Shown here one piece after another: positions 34,687-42,600 of a stretch of DNA of 64,000 bases. The stretch covers positions 418,382 through 482,381 of the forward strand of contig NZ_JAPSKV010000002.1 in the NCBI RefSeq assembly GCF_031181385.1. Reading direction: 5' to 3'. The notes beneath the pieces were generated by a model. That model was not told the DNA's origin. It saw only the letters and a program-made list of their open reading frames with translations, and ran no database searches. A program made the position numbers and the translations under genes. This stretch comes from Fredinandcohnia onubensis (GTDB lineage Bacteria > Bacillota > Bacilli > Bacillales > Bacillaceae_L). Every line of letters starts with the position of its first letter. The first letter of the stretch is position 1.

Positions 34687-36075
34687 GTGGAAGGTTTTTC
34701 ACGATATAAACTAATCGAAACAGAAGTCGGAATTGAAGTTATCTTATACCTTGATGAAAACTTAACCGAGTACTCAACTGAGTTAGGACTCTCATCCCCA
34801 GTGGAAGAGTCTGATATGGAGAGAAAAGCTATTAATTTTGTAAAAAGAATATTTCCTGCATTGAAGGTTAAAACCGTTAAGATTATGGCAGGTGGAGTGC
34901 TATTATCTGCCTTAGGTCTTGGTACATTGCCTGCAACTCAAGCCTCTGCAGCTGAAGCAACTGGAAAGAAGACACAAACGAAGTCTTTATCCCATACTGT
35001 AGTAGCTGGTGATACACTATATAATATTGCTCAAACTAATGGAACAACCGTTGATGCAATTAAGAACGCAAATAATCTCTCTTCGGATTCTCTACAAATT
35101 GGACAAACATTAGAAATTCCTGTTGGGATAACCGCCATTCCGGCTCAAACAAATGTAACTACTTATCAGGTTGTTTCCGGTGATACGTTATATAGCATTG
35201 CCACACGTAACGGTACAACCGTAGATGAGATAAAAAAAGCGAATAATTTGTCTTCAGATATTTTGCAGATCGGACAAACGTTGACGATTCCTTCTGACGG
35301 TGCGGCCGCTCCTGCTCAAACAAACACAACTAGATATCAGGTTGTTTCCGGTGATACGTTATATAGTATTGCCACGCGTAACGGCACAACTGTGGATGGG
35401 ATCAAAAAGGCGAATAATCTTTCTTCGGATATTTTGCAGATTGGACAAACGTTGGCGATTCCTTCTGGTAATGGCACCGCTCCTACTCAAACCAATACAA
35501 TTACACATCAGGTTGTTTCCGGTGATACGTTATATAGTATTGCCACGCGTAACGGCACAACCGTCGATGGGATTAAAAAGGCGAATAATCTTTCTTCGGA
35601 TAGCTTACAGATTGGACAAACACTGACAATTCCTTCTGGTGTTAACAGTGCACCCGCTCCGGTTCAAAGCGAAACAGCATTCGCCGCTGAACAACAGAAA
35701 GTAGTTAACAAGGAAGAAGTCGAATGGCTTGCGAAAATGATACACAGTGAAGCGAGAGGCGAATCTTTAGAAGGGCAGATTGCCGTTGGTGCTGTAATTG
35801 TGAATCGTGTAAATAGTCCCTTATTCCCAAATAATATTAAAGATGTCTTGTTTGAAAAAAGCTACGGTTACTATCAATTTACACCTGCAGAAAGTGGTGC
35901 GTTACTTACAGCAACTCCTAACGACCAACATAGAGAAGCTGCAAAACGGGCACTTAGTGGTGAAGATCCAACAAATGGCGCATTATTCTTTTACAACCCT
36001 GATAAAACATCGAGCTCCTATCTAAGAAGTCGTACCGTTTCAACCACAATAGGCAACCACGTATTTGCCTTTTAG
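34687..36075 (+). CDS. Exported LysM (x4) protein with SleB-type cell wall hydrolase domain and novel N-terminal module
   Basis: 462 residues from a GTG at 34687. Residues 1-63 are a cytosolic-type module (V-I-L-Y-L-D-E-N-L-T-E-Y...P-A-L-K-V-K-T-V-K), then I-M-A-G-G and a hydrophobic stretch ending A-S-A-A-E, a likely signal-peptidase site. Four near-identical LysM repeats follow (about 100-330; V-V-S-G-D-T-L-Y-S-I-A-T-R-N-G). A Hydrolase_2/SleB domain completes it (about 345-462; W-L-A-K-M-I-H-S-E-A-R-G-E). SleB/CwlJ relatives are lytic transglycosylases of spore cortex, while LysM binds glycan, so a wall- or cortex-degrading role is likely. The same N-terminal module begins three proteins at 54.2-59.2 kb. 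Confidence 0.9.
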   Translation: MEGFSRYKLIETEVGIEVILYLDENLTEYSTELGLSSPVEESDMERKAINFVKRIFPALKVKTVKIMAGGVLLSALGLGTLPATQASAAEATGKKTQTKSLSHTVVAGDTLYNIAQTNGTTVDAIKNANNLSSDSLQIGQTLEIPVGITAIPAQTNVTTYQVVSGDTLYSIATRNGTTVDEIKKANNLSSDILQIGQTLTIPSDGAAAPAQTNTTRYQVVSGDTLYSIATRNGTTVDGIKKANNLSSDILQIGQTLAIPSGNGTAPTQTNTITHQVVSGDTLYSIATRNGTTVDGIKKANNLSSDSLQIGQTLTIPSGVNSAPAPVQSETAFAAEQQKVVNKEEVEWLAKMIHSEARGESLEGQIAVGAVIVNRVNSPLFPNNIKDVLFEKSYGYYQFTPAESGALLTATPNDQHREAAKRALSGEDPTNGALFFYNPDKTSSSYLRSRTVSTTIGNHVFAF

Positions 36076-36100
36076 GGACACAGGTTCCTTGTCCCAAACC
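36074..36100. repeat. GGGAC...GTCCC palindromic repeat
   Basis: AGGGACACAGGTTCCTTGTC then CC. It overlaps the stop codon of the LysM/SleB gene. This is the rightmost copy of the family seen in the window. Confidence 0.7.
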
Positions 36101-36106
36101 TAAAAC

Positions 36107-36139
36107 AAGCACATTCCTTTATTAACGGAATGTGCTTAC
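36107..36139. terminator. Hairpin between convergent genes
   Basis: AAGCACATTCC and GGAATGTGCTT are perfect 11-base arms. The T tract is weak, so termination is only likely. Confidence 0.65.
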
Positions 36140-36152
36140 TAATATCACATAT

Positions 36153-37415
36153 TTAAGATGCTTGTTGAACAGCTTCAACTTTAGTAGGAGGGTTATATTT
36201 ACCTTCCCATTTAGCTATAACAAGTGCTGCCAATGAGTTACCTACTACGTTAACCGCAGTACGTCCCATATCTAGAATACGGTCAATACCAGCAATAAAT
36301 GCCAATCCTTCAGCTGGTAAGCCAATTGTACTGAACGTCGCTAATAGCACTACGAATGATACCCCAGGTACTCCAGCCATACCTTTGGATGTTACCATCA
36401 ATATTAACATTAGCATTATTTGTTCCCCAATGCTTAAGTGAATTCCATACATTTGGGCGATAAATAAAGACGCTATAGCTTGGTATAATACTGATCCATC
36501 CAAATTAAAAGAATAGCCCGTTGGAATAACGAAAGTCGCTATATGCTTTGGACTTCCTGCCTGTTCCATTTTATCCATAATCCTCGGAAGTACGGTTTCC
36601 GAGCTGGATGTAGAAAAAGCAAGGATTAACTCTTCCTTAATCATCTTCAATAATTTAAAAATATTTAAACCAATAAATTTAGCCAATAAGCCTAAAATAA
36701 CTACTACAAAGAAAATCATTGTTCCATAAACAGTAACGGCTAACTTGCCCAATGGAATAAGCGATTCAAATCCATATTTTGAAATAGTTACACCAATTAA
36801 TGCAAAAACACCAATCGGAGCATATTTCATAAATAAATTTGTCACATAAAACATGGCATTAGCCATACCCTCAAAGAAACGTAAAACCGGTTTTCCTTTT
36901 TCACCTATAGCTGCAATTCCAAGACCGAAAACAACTGCAAAGAAAATAGTAGCTAACATATCTCCTTCAACCATAGCTTGGAACGGATTTGTTGGAACAA
37001 TATGAAGGAGTGTATCCGTTATAGATTTTCCTACTTGCGCTTCTGATGTTTCTACATAACCTGAGATATCACTTTGTTCTAACTGGTCCATTACTAGTCC
37101 AGCACCTGGCTGGAATAAATTTGCAGAAATCAGGCCGACTGCAATTGCAACCATGGTCATTCCAATAAAATATGTCAGGGATTTAGCACCTAATTTACCG
37201 ACTGATTTTAAATCACCAACACCTGCTATAGCAACGATAATACTTGAAAGAACGATTGGCACGACAATCATTTTAATTAATCGTAAGAAAAGATCTCCGA
37301 ATGGCTGCAGGACACTTTGGGCAGTTTCACTTCCATAGAAAATGCCACCAACGATAATACCTAAAATAAGGCCAATTAAAATTTGGCTTGCCAAACTTAA
37401 CTTAAATTTTTTCAT
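36153..37415 (-). CDS. Dicarboxylate/amino acid:cation symporter (GltT/GltP-like, DAACS family)
   Basis: 420 residues, eight helices and two re-entrant loops. The first re-entrant loop motif S-T-S-S-S-E-T-V-L-P and the helix-7/8 signatures (G-Y-S-F-N-L-D-G-S, then R-T-A-V-N-V-V-G-N) are those of glutamate/aspartate-proton or sodium symporters. It imports glutamate or aspartate, or C4-dicarboxylates in DctA relatives. ATG at 37415. Monocistronic. Confidence 0.92.
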   Translation of the reverse strand: MKKFKLSLASQILIGLILGIIVGGIFYGSETAQSVLQPFGDLFLRLIKMIVVPIVLSSIIVAIAGVGDLKSVGKLGAKSLTYFIGMTMVAIAVGLISANLFQPGAGLVMDQLEQSDISGYVETSEAQVGKSITDTLLHIVPTNPFQAMVEGDMLATIFFAVVFGLGIAAIGEKGKPVLRFFEGMANAMFYVTNLFMKYAPIGVFALIGVTISKYGFESLIPLGKLAVTVYGTMIFFVVVILGLLAKFIGLNIFKLLKMIKEELILAFSTSSSETVLPRIMDKMEQAGSPKHIATFVIPTGYSFNLDGSVLYQAIASLFIAQMYGIHLSIGEQIMLMLILMVTSKGMAGVPGVSFVVLLATFSTIGLPAEGLAFIAGIDRILDMGRTAVNVVGNSLAALVIAKWEGKYNPPTKVEAVQQAS

Positions 37416-37782
37416 AAATTACCCCACCTTCTTAATAATTTGATTCTGATTACTCAGGTAAGGGAAACATATATAAAGATAAGGTAACAAAAAACCGGCT
37501 GTTGCCGATTTACTATTCTACCATATTGTTTCCACTTGATTGCTTACGAGGTTAGCTTTCAGGTTAGAACTATAGGAAACAATAAGCCCCTTCTATTTAA
37601 GAATTCACCAATAGCGGAAAATCCCGCATGAAGAATTTGGGTCCCCCGCTCTAATGTTCTACATTGATTTTATACCATAATATTATTCTAGTAAACTATC
37701 GAATCATTTCCAGTAGAGGGTCCCACCCCTGATTAACTAAAGCGTTAACATAGCAGTGGGGCGGGAAACTAGCTTTCCACGG
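37416..37782. other. Intergenic region with a large hairpin
   Basis: Holds the leader of the symporter gene and, at 37718-37766, a long inverted repeat (TCCCACCCC...TTAAC/GTTAA...GGGGCGGGA) just past the pyruvate oxidase stop. This is probably its 3' end structure. No gene seen. Confidence 0.55.
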
Positions 37783-39417
37783 TCAGCTCTTTGTTTCTGG
37801 ATGAAAAATTGGCGCAGTTTCAACCTCTAACAAAGCTGGCCCATTATATAAAAGTGCTTTTTCAAGGGTATCCTCTAATTCACTTTCTTCTGTGATTAAA
37901 AAGCCTTTCCACGAGCAAGCTTCAGCAATTTTTACAAAATCAGGATTCGTTAAGTCCACATCCTTTTGAATGCTTCCGCTGGCTATCATTTTATCGCGTT
38001 CCATTTGTAACGCATGATTATTGAAAATAATGACTGTAATATTTAAGTTGTATCGGATTGCCGTTAATAAATCGGCTAAAGTCATTTCAATTCCACCATC
38101 ACCAACGACTGCGACCACTTGCTTCTCTGGAAAGCACAGTTTGGCTGCAAGAGCTGCAGGTAAACCAAATCCCATTGTTCGCCATTCTCCTGAAAAGATG
38201 ATTTGTTGATTAGTTGAGCGAAAATTACGATTGAACCACACGGTTACATCACCTGTATCAAGAGTAATAATGGCATCGTCTTGTACAGTATTTTCAATGG
38301 CTCTAACGATTCTTGATGGATGGAGCGGTTGGGAAGATTGTAAGCCTTCTTGCTCGTTTTGTGTCTCCCACGTTTCTTTTATCTTCTGGATATTTGTTAC
38401 CCAAGTTTGATTTTGTGAAACGCTATGAAGACTTTTCGTAAACAGTGGGACCAGCATTTCAGCTGAACCTACTATACCTAAATCAACAGGTATACCTTTC
38501 CCGATATTCTCTTTCGCAACATCAATTTGAATCAACATCGCATGCCCCGGAACATATCCTTCCGGCCACCATAAGTTCCCTACTAATAAAACAACATCTG
38601 ACTCTTGAAAAAGCTCTTTTGCATAAGGGTTTCCCCCTTGTCCAATTCCACCTAAAAAGTGCGTACAGGTTTGTTGAAAGACCCCTTTTGCACCTAGGCT
38701 TACAAGGATACCTGCTCCCCAAAGTTCTGCTAATTTCTCGACTTCATTAACAGCATGTATTGCCCCAAGACCTGCTAAAATCATCGGTCTTTTGGCGTTT
38801 TTCATTCTCTCAACAACCTCTGTGATATCCTTTTCCTCTATAGATGAGCTAGTCTGTATCATTTTTGGTTCCCGCTGGATTTTTGCAGTTGTATTCATTG
38901 TAAAGAGATCCTTTGGAATCGATAGATGTGTAACTGCCCCTTTTACCAATGATGTTTTCATTGCTTTTGTTAAAACATCTATAATGGCGTCAGGGTGTGC
39001 GAGCAAAGACGTATATTCTGCGAGTGGTTTTATTAATTCTTGTTGATCAAGATACTGCTTATAGTCAGTCCCTATTTTTTGACAAGGAGCCTGACCAGTA
39101 ATAGCCAGTACGGGTGCCTTATCCATACAAGCATCCCCTAGACCATTAAGTAAGTTTCCTAAACCAGGACCCATCGTTGCAAGACAAACTCCAAGCCTGC
39201 CAGTTAACTTTGCCTCAGCTGAAGCCATCATGGCGGCAACCGATTCATGTTTAACCGCAATAAATTGGATTGAATCCTGCTTTGCTAGTTCATCCATTAA
39301 CCCAATAATGGCATCCCCCACAACCCCATAGATTCTTTTAACTCCCCACATCCCAAGTTGCTTTAACATAAGACTTGCAACGGTTTCCTTTGTTGATTGA
39401 CCAGATTGTACATTCAC
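37783..39417 (-). CDS. Thiamine-pyrophosphate enzyme, pyruvate oxidase type (YdaP/PoxB-like)
   Basis: 544 residues from a GTG at 39417 (AAAGGAGA). The three-domain layout is clear: the catalytic glutamate region V-K-H-E-S-V-A-A-M-M-A, a central FAD/nucleotide-type domain, and the TPP motif G-D-G-G-I-E-M-T-L-A-D-L with N-N near 470. Length and order fit pyruvate oxidase (ubiquinone or oxygen type) such as B. subtilis YdaP. It decarboxylates pyruvate to acetate and CO2, or to acetyl phosphate in lactic bacteria. Acetolactate synthase and other decarboxylases are alternatives. It is divergent from the giant surface protein gene. Confidence 0.85.
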   Translation of the reverse strand: MNVQSGQSTKETVASLMLKQLGMWGVKRIYGVVGDAIIGLMDELAKQDSIQFIAVKHESVAAMMASAEAKLTGRLGVCLATMGPGLGNLLNGLGDACMDKAPVLAITGQAPCQKIGTDYKQYLDQQELIKPLAEYTSLLAHPDAIIDVLTKAMKTSLVKGAVTHLSIPKDLFTMNTTAKIQREPKMIQTSSSIEEKDITEVVERMKNAKRPMILAGLGAIHAVNEVEKLAELWGAGILVSLGAKGVFQQTCTHFLGGIGQGGNPYAKELFQESDVVLLVGNLWWPEGYVPGHAMLIQIDVAKENIGKGIPVDLGIVGSAEMLVPLFTKSLHSVSQNQTWVTNIQKIKETWETQNEQEGLQSSQPLHPSRIVRAIENTVQDDAIITLDTGDVTVWFNRNFRSTNQQIIFSGEWRTMGFGLPAALAAKLCFPEKQVVAVVGDGGIEMTLADLLTAIRYNLNITVIIFNNHALQMERDKMIASGSIQKDVDLTNPDFVKIAEACSWKGFLITEESELEDTLEKALLYNGPALLEVETAPIFHPETKS

Positions 39418-39625
39418 GATAGGTAAGTCTCCTTTGATTGTTTTTCCTTACCTTTCCAAATAGTGGAGTTTTATATTCAAGGACAGGATATGACAGCCAC
39501 ATGACAACTTTTGCCAAAATTTATAACATTTACATGTTTTTTACATTTCAGATAAATGAAATCAATACTTTGTCGTTATTCTGTAGTGGAATACATAAAA
39601 TCTTTACATTTTTTAAGGAGGCATT

Positions 39626-42600
39626 ATGAGGAAAAAAGCAAAGCTGAAAAAAGGGTTAGCCGTAACAACCACATTAGCTATTCTCGTATCGAATTTGGGA
39701 TTAGCCGTTCCGTCAGCTAGGGCAGAAGAAGCTTCACAAATTCCTATTTCACAAGTGCAACCAGAAAATCAAGTCCAAAAACAAGAAGATTCCATTTCAG
39801 ATTCAGGAAACCACGAGTCTGATGTACAAGATTCCCCTTCTATCCCTGAAGAAGCTCTCCCGAGCGAAAACAAGGCTGACACTGAAATGACGGAAGCCCC
39901 TTCTTCTCCAACTACAGAAACGGAAAGTCAGCCTAGCGAAGAAGAAACGCAAGAAAACACAGTAGTAGAAGAAAGTGAACCTACTTCTACATCCAACAAA
40001 GAGGAAGTGGAACAAACTACTATTTCTGAACAACAAGAAGAGAACACAACTGGTAATGAAACTGATCAAACAATCGAGCAAGTAGAGGAACCGATTGATT
40101 ATCAACAACTACCTCCTCTTTTGATTACTGAAATTATGCCGAATAATTCAGGAGCTGACGACTATGAGTATTTTGAGATATACAATAACACGAATCAACC
40201 GATTATATTAGACCATCATACTTTTAGTCTGCGCTATACAGATGGAAGTGTTACACCCGATGTGGATATGCAATTTGCCCCAGCCACATTAGCACCAAAA
40301 GAAAGTATGGTGTTTTGGCATAATTCAAAGCAGAAAACACTTGCTGATTTTAATCAAAAATATCAAACAAGTTTAACTGAAGACCAGGTAGTCGAATTTG
40401 GAGGACCACCTAATTTTTACAATAGTGGAAATCGAGCAGTCGTGATTAAAGACCAAGCTGGAAATGACCTACTCGTCGCCAATTACTTAAAAGAAGACAT
40501 TGGAGATGGACTAGTTGTTCAATACCAATACCCAGTATCCGGCGTGGAGATGGAAAAGCTTGAAACAAAAGCACAACCATCACCAGGCACCATTGTGGCT
40601 GAGCAGGTTCCCCAACAAGAAGTTGTAGCAGAAGAAAACCAAGCGCCAATTATTACTCATGAACAAATCACAAATGCGAGTGCAAAAGAAGACCTTGTCA
40701 TCTCAGCAACCATTACTGACGATCATCATGCTTCTTTAGCTGCTGTTTATTATCAAACTGAACAGAATGGTGAGTTTAAGAAGATCGCGATGACTCACGC
40801 CGAAGGACAAATCTATCAAGCTACCGTTCCAAAAGAATCGTTAACAAACGAAACTTTACGTTATTACATCGAAGTAACGGACACAAATCATCGTGTTACA
40901 TATCCTGAAAAAGATGGTTTTGACGTGGCAATCGAAGATATCGTGGAGCCTGATTATGATTCACTTCCACCTATTTTGATTACGGAGATTTCTCCAAATT
41001 CTGAGGGTGGCGGCACAGATTACTATGAGTATTTTGAGCTCTATAACAATTCGAACCAGCCTCAGGTGTTAACAAACTATTCATTTATTTATTATTATAC
41101 GGATACAGGAAAAGAGCTCCCTTTCCAAATCCCAGCGACAACAATTGAGCCACAGGAAAAACTAGTTTTCTGGTTTAATAACGGCAATAAAACATTAGAA
41201 GACTTTAACGCTCAATTTGGTACTGAACTAACAAATGAACAAGTCGTCGAGTTTACTGATTCATTTCCTGGCTTTGCGAACGGCGGCAATCGTGCATTGG
41301 TTTTAAAAGACCTACAAGGAGCAGAGGTTATTTCTGCAAGTTATTTAGGAAGTGACAATGACAATACTGGCGCTGTTATCCAATACGAATATCCTGACCA
41401 AGGAACAATAATGAAAAAATTACAGGGTATGGCCCCTCCGTCACCAGGTGTGATTACGGATAAGCAGGTACCCGCTGTTCCTGTGCAACTCCCAGAAATT
41501 CCAACGGATACGGAAGCACCTGTGATTGAGCATACCCAGGTAGACGAAGTTGATGCCTATAAACCAGTCAAAATCGAAGCGAAAGTAACAGATAATCTAG
41601 CAATCCCATTGGTTACTCTCCATTATAAAGAAAAGGATGCCGAGAATTTCACAGCCATCTCGATGAATCCAAGTGTAGATAACAAAAGCGCGTACTCAGC
41701 TGAGATTCCAGCTGCGAGTGTAACGTCGGATCTCATCTATTATATTGAAGCATCAGATGGGATTCAGACTGCGAAAACAAGTGAGTATACGATCAACGTG
41801 AAACAGATTGATATTGATTATAGTACGCTCCCACATTTATTAGTTACAGAGGTTGTTCCAGACACCACGAATGTTGGTTCTGCTGACGGATATGAGTTTA
41901 TTGAAATCTATAACAATAGCAATCAAGATATTAATTTTAAAGATTATAAAATCTATTATCGCTACGGCACGGATCCAGGTACAGATGTTGTATGGCCTTC
42001 GGTTCCTGAAGATGTCATCATTCCAGCAGGAAAAACACTCGTCTTTTGGATCATCAATGATCAAAATGGCGATTCAACTGTAGCTGATTTTAACCAAAAC
42101 TATGGTTCGAATTTAGTAGAAAATGAGAATATCGTTCGTATTTATACAGGCGGTATGGCGAATGGCAGTATGCGTGGGATTGTGATCGGTACGAATGCTC
42201 ATAAAGAAGTGGCACTTGCCTACTATAATGATGTACCAAATGTGGATGATACTTATGCTGACAAAGGAATTGTCTACGGATATCCTACCGATCAGACGAC
42301 ACAGCAAATCAAACTTGAAATCAAAGATGCAACTCCTGGAAGTGTTGAGACACATCAAGTTCCACGAGAAGCTGTGCAGCTTCCTGAAGATACAATTGCA
42401 CCTGTAGTTGATAATCAAACAGAGCTTACTGAAATAGCGGAAAAGGATAATATCGAAATTGCAGCCAATGTAACGGATGACCAAGAAGTGAAATCGGTCC
42501 GCCTTTTCTATAAAATTTCAGACCAAGATGAATACCAAATGAAAATTTTACAACAGGATTCTAAGAGTGGTTTATTCCATTCAACCATCTACTCTCCTGA

